A stretch of 64,000 bases of DNA. It comes from Neofusicoccum parvum (Eukaryota; Ascomycota; Dothideomycetes; Botryosphaeriales; Botryosphaeriaceae). A model generated the notes under the pieces. It made no database searches, was not told the DNA's origin, and saw nothing but the letters and a program-made list of their open reading frames with translations. Below, in pieces: positions 1 to 11,480 of the stretch. Both the position numbers and the translations under genes were made by a program. Position 1 is the first letter of the stretch. Each line of letters begins with the position of its first letter. Location of the stretch: positions 1,364,001-1,428,000 of the forward strand of contig CP087207.1 of NCBI GenBank assembly GCA_020912385.1, given 5' to 3'.

Positions 1-736
1 AAGCGCCGTTCCCATGGGCGACGGCTCGCCCACTCCCAGGGCGCTGAGCGAGGAAGAGATCCAGTCGTACATCCAGGACTACGCGCAGGCTGCCAAGAAT
101 GCCGTTGAGAAGGCCGGCTTCGACGGCGTTGAGGTCCACGGCGCAAACGGGTACTTCGTCGACCAGTTTAGCCAGGACACGTCAAACAAGAGAACGGACA
201 GGTGGGGAGGTAGCGTGGAGAACAGGGCCCGCTTCGGGCTAGAGGTTTCAAGGGCTGTTTCTCAGGCGGTTGGCCCCGAGAAAACAGGTATCAGATTGAG
301 CCCGTGGAGCACGTTCCAGGGCATGCGGATGGAAAACCCGGTGCCTCAGTTCACGCACATCATCAAGGGGCTGAAGGAGCTGGACATTGCCTACATCCAC
401 GTCGTCGAGTCCAGAGTGTCCGGGAACGCGGACGTCGAGTCCTCGGATCGGCTGGACTTTGCGCTGGAAGCGTGGGGTAAGGAGAAGCCTGTGCTGATCG
501 CCGGTGGTCTGAGGCCCGACTCTGCCAGGAGACTGGTGGACGAGGAGTACAAGGACTACAACGCCGGGACCGTGTTCGGCCGGTACTTCATCTCGACGCC
601 CGACCTGGTGTACCGGATCAGGCAGGGCATCGAGCTGAACCCGTACAACCGGGACACCTTCTACAAGCCGAAGAGCGCCGACGGGTACGTCGACTACCCG
701 TTCTCGAGGGAGTTCGAGGCGGAGCAGAGGCGGTAG
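1..736 (+). CDS. Old yellow enzyme family NADH:flavin oxidoreductase, 3' part
   Basis: This is the C-terminal part of an FMN-dependent ene-reductase of the old yellow enzyme (OYE) family, which reduces activated C=C bonds with NAD(P)H. The reading frame is open from base 2 and stops at 734-736. Family motifs are visible: HGANGYFVDQFSQDTSN followed by RTDRWGGSVENR, the substrate and FMN-binding core of the barrel; then GIRLSPWSTFQGM and, near the end, a phosphate-binding segment (IAGGLRPDSARR ... TVFGRYFISTPDL). The C-terminal PYNRDTFY is usual for fungal OYEs. The start and roughly the first third of the protein lie outside the window. The exact substrate cannot be told from sequence. Confidence 0.93.
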   Translation, partial: SAVPMGDGSPTPRALSEEEIQSYIQDYAQAAKNAVEKAGFDGVEVHGANGYFVDQFSQDTSNKRTDRWGGSVENRARFGLEVSRAVSQAVGPEKTGIRLSPWSTFQGMRMENPVPQFTHIIKGLKELDIAYIHVVESRVSGNADVESSDRLDFALEAWGKEKPVLIAGGLRPDSARRLVDEEYKDYNAGTVFGRYFISTPDLVYRIRQGIELNPYNRDTFYKPKSADGYVDYPFSREFEAEQRR

Positions 737-1821
737 GGATGCGGCGGGCCCAGAATAGAGCAGAGCAATAGAAATCACACGAATTGACGACGACTCCTGA
801 CTCGAAGACGAAGGCGGCGCTGTGACGCGGGAGGCGCACAAGCGAGATGGGCGGGCTGCGTCTTCCCCTTCAGGAGCCGCGGTGCCTGGATGCGCGCGCC
901 GGGCTGGGTGCTGGCCAGCTGGCGGTGCAGCGGCATCCGTTCTGGCGGCGCGCTGGGCCTGCTGACTCGAGGCGGCGACGTGAGCTGACTCCGGCGGCCC
1001 CTGGCGTGCGGACTTGGCTTCGTCGCTCAGTGTCGATCGGCGGCAGGCGAGATTTCGCACGCGTGGTGGAGCGCAGAGCGACGCGTTTCACGCTGGCGCG
1101 CTGATCCGGCGCTGGCAGCAGCAGCCGGGTCGCTGGAGCAGCGCGCTCCCAGGGTCCGCAGGGCCACGCGCGCCCCGACTGGTTCCAGGGCGCCGGCACT
1201 GGGGGCACTGGGCGCGAGGCACGCTGGCAGGCCGGGCGCGCGCGCGGCGGACAGATCTAGTGGGCAGGATGGAAATTGTATGGTTAAATAATCTTAATTG
1301 AGGACGGATCCGTGGCCGCGACGTGCAGGGGCGAGAAGCAGGCCGACGCGTCCAGCTGCGGGCTTGGCGTCTCGGGGCCACAGGCCCGTGGCCGTTGTGA
1401 GGGCGAGGGTGCTGGTGCGAGGTCGCGCGCCGGGCCTGCAGGGCGCTTGGTCGGGCACACCCCAGCGGCCGCTTGTGCGCTGCTGCGGTGCGCATCTCCA
1501 GAGGCGTCTGCTGCTCCTGAACCACCACACGCCTGCCTCCCCCAGCGCTGCCGTCCGCTCTCTAGTCCAATTCCCACCCGCCCGCGTGCACACCCGCCTC
1601 CTCCGCGCCGCCGCTCGCTCGCAGCCCCACGACGCTCTCTCCTCCGCGCCGCCGCACCCGTCCTCGCCCACCACCCCAACGCCCGCCGTGCCCGCCCACA
1701 GCACGCACACGCGCGGCCCCATACCGCCTCCTCCCGCTCCGCTCGCCTCCCCCAGACCGCTCGTATCGCGCGTTATGCAATTCTTCCCCCGGTATCCCAT
1801 ATAGCGCCGCACGACAGCGCC
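737..1821. other. Intergenic region upstream of the DOCK gene
   Basis: No gene is supported in these 1.1 kb. Bases 1500-1800 are strongly C/T-rich on the plus strand, as is common in fungal promoters and 5' leaders. The DOCK frame stays open upstream to about 1312, but the first in-frame ATG is at 1822, so this upstream part is read as leader. Confidence 0.5.
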
Positions 1822-4800
1822 ATGCCCTGGCGGCCCCTCCCGCGGATTGCCTTTGCAATCTGCACCTTTCCCTTCCAGCCCTCGTCGCCCGCCGACCTCC
1901 CGCTCGAGATTGGAGACGAGCTGTACATCATAGAGCAGGGCGGCAAGGATGGTTCGTGGTACCGTGGCTACCTCGTCGCTCCGCCGTCGTTGCTCGCCGG
2001 CTTGACCTCGTCCAAGGGCCAGACGCTCGAGGCCCGCGTCTTCTCTGGAATTTTTCCGCGGTGTTGCGTCGAGGTCCGCGAGGTCCTGGGAGAGGGCAGG
2101 CCGAGCGCCGAGGCTGACGACCGCCCCAAAGACTACTTTCAGGGACTGCTGGCCGCCGACGGTCAGGGGAGTGACGGCGAGCAGCCGGCCAACGGAGTGA
2201 TCACACCTGATGAGAGCACCTCCACCAGTCCTGCAACCGGCAAGAGCCAGGCGGCTGCCGCGAACAACCTCGGCCTGGCTCTCACACCGTCAGACAAGAA
2301 GCGCGAGAGCGTCCTGCTGCGCCATGGCTCGGCGAAAGCAAATGGCGAAAACTCGCCCGGCCTCTTCCTCCCGCTCTCCCCCGTCTCGGTCGCCTCTCGA
2401 GACCCAAATGCCCCGCGCCCGCCTGCCCCTGTGCCAATGTTGAAAATAGGGGACGAAACCCCGACATCGCTCTCCGAGCCGCTCGTTGATGAAATCGCGT
2501 CCTGTCTGCGCGAGTGGCATTCAACAAAGCTTCACGAACTTTTGCTTGCAAGAAGATACGGCACGCTCGACAAAATGACGACGCTCGTCCAGAGGCTCGA
2601 CTCATCACGGAGACAGCTGTTACACAAGGTTCTGACCAAGAAGGAGCTGGAAGCAGTGAGAGAAGCAACAGTCTGGGATCTCGTCAGCGGGAACAAAATG
2701 CTTTCGGGGGAAGTCATTGTGCGGAGCCCGTCACAGAAGGGTCGAGTTCTGACAGCGGAGGATTCGGCAATCGAGATCACTCGTCTTCAGTCGATGATGA
2801 GTTTGCTGGATGAGCGACCTGTGCAGCCTGTGGACGAGCACGTGCTTCACCACATTGCAGCCACGGTGCGCCACTTCTCGGGCGAAATTAAGCACCCGAC
2901 CACGCTCTGCATGTACCTTTGCTCCAAGATCCCGGGTTCCGGGGCTCTGCCTCTGTCGGAGGTCTTCTCCGTGGATTTGAATAACCAGGAGGCTGTCGTC
3001 GCAGCTGTAGCGGAGGAGAAGATGAAGACGTTGTTCGTTGATTTGAGCTCGACTGACCTGGGCGAAGGTGCCGGCGCGGGTTCGAGCTTGTACGTCGTCA
3101 TCAAGATTCTCACCAACGAAGCTGTTCGAACGTCGACGCCCACGCAGAGCGCTGCCATCTCCAGGGAGGCATCACAGAGTCCGGCACCAAACGGTCTTCA
3201 ACATACAAACAGCGTGAAGGGAGGCAGACGGAGCTTGATGTGGGGCGCCAGGAGAAAGGAGTCAGATCCTGGCGACAAGCCCCCTGCTGGGCTGAAGACA
3301 GCCAACACCAACCCAGCAAGACCATCCAGCGAAGGACAAGGACAAAACGGCCGCGCGACAACACCAAAGGAAGGGAAGACAGTGAAGAGGGCCATTGCTG
3401 TTGGAGTGTTGCGCGTGGACAATCTTGCTAAAGAGCAACAGGAATCTGAGCAAGAAGTTACGCTGTGGACCCCCAGCCAGCCCCTGGATGAAATCGCAGA
3501 AGAGGCAGACTCCTGGCATGAACTAATCACAGAGCTCACCCCAAGCATGACCGGCAGATACAAGAAGTACTCTTACATGAACCGGCTCCAGGTGCATATC
3601 AAGGGGTTCGCGCATGCCGACGCTGAGGCTCTGATTCAGAAAACGCCTACCTTGCTTCACAACGTCAACCAAAGCAAAAAAATCGGGTTTTCTGGGGCTC
3701 CGACCAAGCCACGAAGCGACATTTACCTCACGTTGAGCGAGCCGTTCTTGCCCCGGAATTGCGTCCTCGCACACCCGAAGAACGGATCGGTCACAATGAG
3801 CACGACGAGCAACATGGCCAACCTGCAACTCACTCTTGAAGTTAGGAAGTCGACAGGCGAGAGAATTGAGAACTGCATTCATCCATCAGGCAACGGTGCG
3901 GGACACACAGCCTGGAGGACAACAGCAATTGAAAGGGGAGAGGCTTGGAATACAACCATCCGATTCGCAATTGCTCCGGAGGATGTTCCTGGATCCCACG
4001 TCGTGATGAGTGTAGCAGATGCCCCCGGGTTTCCTTTCGCCCTTTGCTGGATGCCTTTATGGACAGACGATGCCTTCGTGCGGGACGGTGACCATTCTCT
4101 GGCCCTTTACAAATACGACGAATACACCTCGAGCATGATATCCGGACGTGGAGCCTATTTGGCGCTACCTTGGAACGGTCAAAATAAGGATGACACAGTG
4201 GCCGGGACAATGGCAACCCTGAGAATTAAGACTTATTTGTGCAGCACCAAATATTCCCAGGATCCATACCTTCTCAGTCTGCTGAAGTGGCGAGAGCAAG
4301 GAGAGGACGATATTACCGATCTCTTGAAGAGGTTCCTGTTCGTTCCGGAAATCGAGATTGTGAAGCTTCTACCAGAGGTTTTCGACGCCCTTTTTGAGGT
4401 CCTAGTCGAATATGCTGGAAACGACGAGATTGAAGACTTGGTATTCAACACTTTGGTCATCGTGCTGGGAATCGTTTACGACCGCCGGTTCAACCTTGCT
4501 CCTATCGTGGACCAATACGCTCAGAACCGATTCAACTACCCATTCGCAACCTCCTCTCTGATCAGGAGCTTTAATCGCTTGCTCTCGAAACCCACAAACC
4601 CAGATAGCTCCCGAAAGCTCCGTGCTACGTTCAAGGTCGGAGCGCACGTCTTCAAGTTCATCATGAAAGCGCGACAACAGCAGAAAGATAAGGAGGCAGG
4701 AATTGGTCTCACCAACCGGCAAACAACGTTCACGAAGGATATGGAAAACATCTTCCAATCTCTGGAGGACTTGATGTCCAATTCAGCCGCGGCCCTCGTG

Positions 4801-7800
4801 GGCACGAAGACTCTATTGGTCCAGCATCTTCACCAGTGGCTGCCGGAAATGACCCTGTGCTTGGCACCGAAGGAGGTCCTGGGCTTTGCAAGCGACTTCA
4901 TCGACTCTTGTTTCGAAGCCTCGGGCAAGCTCGTTCTCTACAAGCTCACCCTTATTCTCCATTTCTCCAAGATTCCAGCCTTCAAAGATCCCGAGACGCG
5001 CCCTACCCTCCTATCGAACACTGTCCGTTGGCTCGCGCCGCATTGGGGAAAGACGGTGGCCGTCACCACCCAGTGGAAAGATCAAGTACGGCTCTGCTGC
5101 TCCGTGGTGGCTTGTCAGATCAACGACTTGGGTGCGGAGGCTGCTGAGTACATTCCCAAACTCGTGGACTCGTACATGGCTATCTCATCTACCCCAAAAC
5201 CGCAGAAGCAGACCCTATCGCTCCTTTTCCCATCTTCCTACCCTTTTGCCATGAAACCGACGACGACTGATGCCGAGTTCGACGAGGCATTGGTTGAAAT
5301 TCTTGGAGTTCTTGCAGCTATCACGAACCTCCCCATCAACATCTCCCCGGATCTACCGAAACCGGAACTTGCCACATTTCTCTTTGACACCTTGCAGGTT
5401 TATCTCTCGTTCTTGGATGGTGAAGCATTCCCAAGCTCGTGGCTAAGCGTCAATATCTATCACCATCGGGCGACGATGAAGGCATTAGAGAAGCTGTGCA
5501 GTATTCTAGTCGACTCATTCCTCCCGGACCCTGATGAAGCGGACGATTTCAACACGGAGCTATGGCGGTCGTTCTTTGATGCACTGCTGAAGCTGGTCGG
5601 TAGCGACGCGCTAGCTCTTGAGACCTTCCCCGAGCAAAAGCGGCGTGCCGTCTGGAAAATTGCCGGCGACGTCCGGGAGCTTGGCGCCGAACTTCTTCGG
5701 AGGAGCTGGGAGACGATTGGATGGGAGACAGCCCCCGAGGATCGCAACCAGTATGGGCTTGAGAAGATGGGTGGCTACCAAGTGCAATACGTGCCTGGCC
5801 TCGTCGCTCCTATCGTCGAGCTCTGCCTCAGTGTTCATCAAGGCCTGCGCAGCGTTGCCATTCAGGTTCTGCAGACCATGATCATCAGCGAATGGACGCT
5901 TTCGTCAGATCTGGCTCTCATACAAGCAGAGATGATCGATTGCCTGGACCGCCTCTTCAAATCCAAGGACATCACCGAAAGCATTCTCCAGAAGCTGTTC
6001 ATCAGCGAGCTCATTGATCTCTTTGAGCCCTTGGCCCAGGACCCCGACGACCCTCTGTTCAACGCTGTCAAGGATCTGATTGGAACCATTGACGAACTCC
6101 TCGACCTTTTGGTGGCTGTGCATGGCAGAGAAAACTCGGGCGAGATCTTCCACATCATGGATACGCTGCACCTGATGGAATTCCTCAAGGACATGCAAAA
6201 GGAAGATATCTACATCAGATATGTGCACCAGCTGGCAGAAATTCAAGCCGATGCAGGCAACCACACCGAAGCTGGTCTCGCGCTTCGTCTTCATGCCGAA
6301 CTGTACGAGTGGGATGCCAGCGCGTCCGTCCCCGCCCTCGAAGACCCGCCGTTCCCTGGCCAGTCGGCTTTCGAGAGAAAAGAACAACTCTACTTCGAGA
6401 TGATCAAGCATTACGAAGAGGGGCTGTCCTGGAACAACGCGCTCCAGGCGTACCAGGAGCTTGCTACGCAGTATGAGAGCAACGTGTTCGACTTCTCGAA
6501 ACTGGCACGAACGCAGAGGGCCATGGCCACGGTTTACGAGAGCATCAACAAGGGCGATCGGCAGATACCGCGCTACTTCCGGGTTCTCTACAAGGGTCTG
6601 GGTTTCCCGGTGTCTTTGCGAGACAAGCAGTTCATCTTCGAGGGATCGCCGACGGACAGCCGGGCCACCTTCACAGATCGCATGCAGCAACAGCATCCGT
6701 CGGCGCAGATCTCGAACGGCGCCAATGAGGAAGATGTGGAGGGGCAGTATCTCCAGATCTACTCGGTCAGCGCGCAGAAAGACTTGCTCCATCCGATTTA
6801 CCAGCGGCCGAAGGTCGGACAGGCGATTCGCGAGCACTATGTTCTCTCGCGGCCGAACAAGTTCTCGACGACTTCGCGGCGTCATGTGAGTGACACCAGC
6901 CTCAAGGAACAGGCGATCCGCAAGACGATCTACTCGACGGCGGAAGCGTTCCCCACTATTCTGCGCAGGAGCGAGATCGTCTCCGTAGATCACATCAACC
7001 TCACGCCTGTGCAGAGTGCTCTGGAGCGCACGCTGAGGAAGACCACTGAGCTTGCCCAGCTGGAGAGACGCGTTACCAATGGCGAGGACTCTGCTCTGCA
7101 GCAGCTCACCGAAGCTCTGATGCTCTCGGTGGACTCGAACTCGCCGGCCACAGTGGCGAAGTACCGTGAACTCATCCCTCAGCCCCCTGCACCGACCGAG
7201 TCTGTCATGGATGAGGAGGACCAGCCCGAGCCACCTCAGTTGTCCCAAATGGAGAACGCGCTCAAGGTGGCTCTCATGGATCACGCGCTGATGGTGAAGC
7301 GCTGCCTGGGTGCGTACACGAGGCCTGCTCAGCAAGCTACGGCAGCAGACCTTTTGTCGCGTGAGTGTTCAATTTCCCTTGAGATTTCGAGACATTGTTC
7401 TGACTTTCAACAGGCTTCGAAACAACCTACGGACCCGAGCTGGAGGCGCTGTTCGTGGGTGGGCATTCGCCATTCTTGAGCTCGCAGACGTCATCATGGG
7501 TCAACGCACAGTCACGGGCGGCGTCGACGACTCCCACACCTCAACAGCCGCAACTCCTGAAGCAGAGTGCCACGATGCCGCTCTCTGAAGGGCGTGCCAC
7601 GCGGCAAGAGAAGAACCGGCTCAGCTTGACGTTTTTGAAACGCAGCTCGATATCGCAGCCGCTCATGGATGCCAGGAGGGTCAACGGGCTTGGCGACGAG
7701 ATGGACCATGACACAGAGTCGGCGACATCGCGTAGCCGAAGCAAGGACCACGGGCAAGGCGGACTTGGGCATCGGCTCAGCTTCCTGCACGCAAGTACGA

Positions 7801-7997
7801 CCAACGACTCGAGCGGCGGGGCCAGCCAGCGCAGCATGAGCATCGAGAGACCCAAAACCAGCAGGAGCGAGTCGTCCCAGAGCCAGAGCATCAGCGACCG
7901 CATGACGGGCACAGTCAAGAAGAGGTTCTCGATGCTGAACATTGGCAAGAAGGCGAGCAAGAACTTCAGGCTCGGCGAGAGCGTGGCTGAAGAGTGA
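1822..7997 (+). CDS. DOCK-family guanine nucleotide exchange factor (Dck1-like)
   Basis: The predicted product has 2,040 residues from exons 1822-7360 and 7414-7997 (53-nt intron, GTGAGT...CAG). Dedicator-of-cytokinesis proteins load Rac/Rho-type GTPases with GTP and steer polarity and actin. The N-terminus is an SH3 domain (about residues 8-75, with DELYIIEQGGKDGSWYRGYL). A C2-type DHR-1 domain starts near residue 630 (RSDIYLTLSEPFLP), and the catalytic DHR-2 domain lies at about 1440-1835, with YVHQLAEIQADAGNHTEAG, HYEEGLSWNNALQAYQELA and PRYFRVLYKGLGFP. A Ser-rich tail of about 200 residues follows. The start is the first in-frame ATG, directly before the SH3 domain. The length matches fungal DOCK proteins such as yeast Dck1, which works with an ELMO-like partner (Lmo1); no such partner is in this window. 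Confidence 0.93.
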
Positions 7998-8585
7998 GTG
8001 GTGTAGCTGTCGATCTCTATTTTCCCGGATTGCGTTCTGTTCTTTTGTTTTGCGTACGACTTGCCTAATTACCTTTGGATTCTCGATTTAACGCGGCCGC
8101 GGCGGCAATTTCTCATCAACAAAGTAGGGAAGGACTGGGCGGGGGTGGTGGTAGGGTACATGGTTGGGCCGGAGCTTTTGAGTGAACGAGAAAACAGCCA
8201 GCACACGGGATGGATCTGGCAGGGCTCCCTTTTTCTTGTTCCGGCATCTCTGGTCGTGTGCGCGTCGCGCTCCTTTGTTGGCTCTCTTTTTCGTCTTTTT
8301 GTCTGATCTGTTTCCCTCGAGCTGGGCCTTCCCTCGAGCTCGTCATCTCGTCATCTCGTCTGCCACGGGCACCGTGGTTCTCCGTATTTCTCTTTTGTAC
8401 AAAGTGCGTCAGGCCGGCCTGGTCTGCTTGGGCCAACGCGGCGGGGGAAGAAGGACTTCTTATCTTGTAGTTATACCCATGTCTTTTTCTTGTCAAAAAG
8501 TCGCTTATTGCGGGGCTGGAAATCAATGCACAATGCTAGACTTTGTCTTTTCAATTCAGACATTTGGCTTGAGGCTGGTTCGCGA

Positions 8586-8675
8586 GCGAGCAGTGGATGC
8601 AAGTCGTCATTGAACGGGCCTGTTTGGGGAGCGAGCAGTGGATGGGAGTCGCCGTTGAACGGGCCTGTTTGGGAA
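8586..8675. repeat. 45-bp direct tandem duplication
   Basis: Two adjacent 45-bp units (8586-8630 and 8631-8675) begin GCGAGCAGTGGATG and end GGGCCTGTTTGGG; they differ at only a few bases. They lie 170-260 bp before the start of the RGG-box protein, so they are inside its likely promoter. Confidence 0.85.
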
Positions 8676-8716
8676 GCGGCGCAGCACGGTGGAGCCGTAA
8701 GCTGACAGGCCGCTAG

Positions 8717-8766
8717 GCCGTTCCGGGGAACCAGCGCGACCGCCGTTCTAGGGAACCAGTGCGATG
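8717..8766. repeat. 25-bp direct tandem duplication
   Basis: Two 25-bp units (8717-8741, 8742-8766) share the pattern GCCGTTCYRGGGAACCAG. They are immediately downstream of the 45-bp duplication and about 80 bp before the start codon at 8847. Confidence 0.8.
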
Positions 8767-8846
8767 GCGACGCCGCGACAGCTATAAAGCCCGCCGCGCT
8801 GCGGCCGCTGTGCCCGCCACTCGCCTTGTCCGCCGTGTGCAGCACC

Positions 8847-10753
8847 ATGCCCATTCTCGTCAAACTCATCAGCGGCGGCGTCGGCCTCGCCTCGGAGGCG
8901 TACGCTTCCCGCAAGCAGTCCAAGGCCGCCGCAAAGGCCGCCGCCGCCGACGCATCCTCCTCCGCCGGCCCCGAGCCCCCGCAGTACGCCGAGCTGCCAG
9001 ACAGCCAGGCCCACGACCTCATCGCCAAAGGCCACGCCGTGCCCGTCGACGCAGGCTCCGGCAGCAACGATCCCAGCCACGCCGCAGCCGAGCCCGCCAT
9101 CCTCGACGACGACGCCGTCTGGGCCCTCGACGAAGCCTCCGAGGAGCACCACCGCCCGTCCTCCCCCTCCGCCGCCCCCGCCGTGGACATCAGCAACAAC
9201 GCCCTCATCCGCGACCTCCTCGCCCGCCTCCCGCCCGCCCCTTCCCCTCCCCCGGCCGCTCCTCTCCCCTGCCCCGTCATCCTCCCCCAGCGCCGCCCGC
9301 GCGAGAAGACCCGCGGCTTCGTCCGTGCCTACGCGCCTGTCCTGGAGTCCGCCGGCATCGACCAGGCCGCCTTCCTCGCCTTCCTCAAATCCTTCCACGC
9401 CGCCTCGCAGGCCTCGCCCATCTTCAACGTCATCCTGCTCGCCACCGCCGTCGTCGGCATGGTGCCGTCGACCGTCGTGATGGCCACCACAGCCGCCATC
9501 AACGCCGTCGTGATCCCCGCTCAGATCGCCCAGACCCGCTATCGCACCAACAGCTTCCTGGACGAGGCGAACGAGCGGTTGTTCAAGCCCCGGGGGCTGT
9601 ACGCCATGATCGTGGCGTTCAGGGCTGACGCGGATCGCCCGGTTGAGGCGAGGGCGTTGGATGTGAATGCCGTGCTTGCGAAGTACGGGTCGGCCGAGGG
9701 GAGCGGAAGTAAGTTCAAGGATGGCGCGAGGAAACTGAGGTTTTCGAGCGCCAAGACGTATGGGGAGGCCGAGTTGCCGGTGGCGGCCGATCTGGTGTTT
9801 CCGGGGTTGGAGGAGGAGGATGAGGGTGGGGACGAGGAGGCGAAGAAGAAGATGAAGGCGACGAACAAGTGGTTGGCGGATTATCAGGACAGGAGGGCAC
9901 AGGCGAAATTTGTGAGTGGCCCCATGCTATTTTCTCTCCTGCCCTTTCCATCCTCCGTTTTGATGCCTCTGTCTTTCGCTCTTGGTGCGAATGCCGGTTG
10001 CTGACGTGCGAGGAACAGCTGGCGGATAATCCGGATTCTTCGCTCATCAAGCAGAAGCCTGAGTTTGCGTCCGCCTTGGCTGACCCTACCCACCCTGCTT
10101 ACCAAGGAAACCTGGTCACGCTTGTCAGCGGTGGTAAGATTCCGCCGAGAGAGAGAGGCCTGCGTGGGCTTGCAGGAGCTGTGGGCGGGGCAATGGGCTC
10201 GAGGGGCGGGCGAGAAGAGCCCAGCAGCCGCGGGGGATTCGGTCGGGGAGGACCTCTGTTTGGAAGAGGTGATGTGTCAAGGGGTAGAGAAGGTCTCTTG
10301 GGTGGGCGCGGACTCCTCGGCAGAGGGTTCCCCTCTGGGGGCCAGGAACAGCATCTCGAAAGCCCAAGCTCTTCTCGCGAGGCAAGCGGCAAGCACCCGG
10401 AATCTGAGGGATACGCGCATCAAACCAGCCGGCAAGAACTTCTGGGGCGCGGAAGAGGACGTGGTGGCGGCAGGGGTCGCACCACCATCGTCGGGACAGT
10501 GAAGAAAGCGCTGCAGCAGGTGAGTTTGCCCCAGCCCACGCGGACTGGTTGCATGTGGCCTTGCGCATGACGAAGGAAGTCCAAGTGCCCGAGGCTGGAG
10601 CGCGGCCTCGCATGGCTAATCCGAAAATCGCAGGACGTTCTGTACCTTATGGTCGTCAACTTGCCCACGGACGACGAGATGGCTCAGGCCCAAGTGCAGC
10701 TCGCGGACCTCCAGGCCCAGACTTCACCCGGAACGACTGAGCTGCCAGCCTGA
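8847..10753 (+). CDS. RGG-box protein of unknown function
   Basis: I do not recognise a named family. Three exons (8847-9911, 10019-10519, 10634-10753) give 561 residues; all introns are phase 0 with GTGAGT donors. The first ATG after the promoter was chosen (MPILVKLISGGVGLA). Residues 30-150 are Ala/Pro-rich. A conserved-looking block follows (TRGFVRAYAPVLESAGID...), with a hydrophobic stretch at about 190-225 (FNVILLATAVVGMVPSTVVM) that could be a membrane hairpin. Residues 415-510 are a Gly/Arg-rich segment with repeated RGG, GRG and RGRGRGGGRGR, typical of RNA binding and arginine methylation. The short last exon (DVLYLMVVNLPTDDEM) looks conserved and helical. A role in RNA or membrane-associated granules is inference only. 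Confidence 0.8.
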
Positions 10754-11480
10754 TGGCAAAATTGAAGGGCACACACGGCGGCGCCCGATGCTAGCCGGGC
10801 TGGTCGTGGGGATAAGCTGTGCGCGCGGTGGAGCAGCGGGCTCGCAGCTGCTGGATTCGGAGGGTCGATAAAATGCTCCGCAGTATAAATACGGGCTGGC
10901 GGCGCGCGCACGGGTTGCCGAAAATAAGGTTCGAGATCTCACCACCCGGATTACTCGCTGTCCCGGGCCAAGAGACTCGGCATGCCGCGGGCTAGATCGG
11001 TCCGGGTAGGTGGAGGGGCGTGAAACCGCTTGGCGGAGGCTTGGGGCCGCTTTACCTGCCTAGTCGGCGCAAGCCCCAGAGACCACCCGCAATATCATCT
11101 GCCCACGCGGGGTTGCTCCAAACCGGCCCTGTTGTCGCTGCCACAGCATGCATTATTCACGTCATCGCGAGTCAACTGCCAGCACAGGCCGCACGCCAGC
11201 GCGGGACAGCCTTGGCTCTGATCGACACCAATGCTTTCCCAGACCGCGGTGGGTCAGCCCGGCCTATCTCTTGTTCCTGAAATGCCGTGGCTCCCATTGC
11301 ATGCACCTGCCCTTTCTCCCCACACTTCGCGAGCATGGCTCCTCCTTGGCGTTTCCTCCCAGCCCGATAACAAAACATGTATATAAGCCCAGGGCGCCGC
11401 GGCTCCTTCCCTTGCTTCCCTCCCCGCCCAGGTAGCTGCTCTTCAATTCCTACAGCTATCTTCCTCTCCCCGCTGCCAAC
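10754..11480. other. Intergenic region before the carboxypeptidase
   Basis: No gene is supported. The segment contains a TATAAAT at about 10884 with no good downstream reading frame, and a second, better placed TATA box at 11380 (listed separately). Confidence 0.5.
11380..11386 (+). promoter_or_regulatory. TATA box of the M14 carboxypeptidase gene
   Basis: The sequence TATATAA lies 95 bp before the start codon at 11481 and is followed by a C/T-rich leader, which is the usual layout of a strongly regulated fungal promoter. Confidence 0.6.

Larger units (their letters stand above)
7998..8846. other. Intergenic region with short tandem duplications
   Basis: No gene is supported between the DOCK stop and the RGG-protein start. 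The segment is noteworthy only for two tandem duplications close to the downstream start (listed separately) and for GT/CT-rich stretches around 8040-8400. Confidence 0.5.

Noticed and set aside
5905..7335. Long minus-strand open frame opposite the DOCK gene
   Set aside because: It is an antisense shadow of a well-supported coding exon; no domain or start context.
10880..10890. TATAAAT as promoter
   Set aside because: The next credible start on this strand is 600 bp away and has its own TATA box at 11,380.
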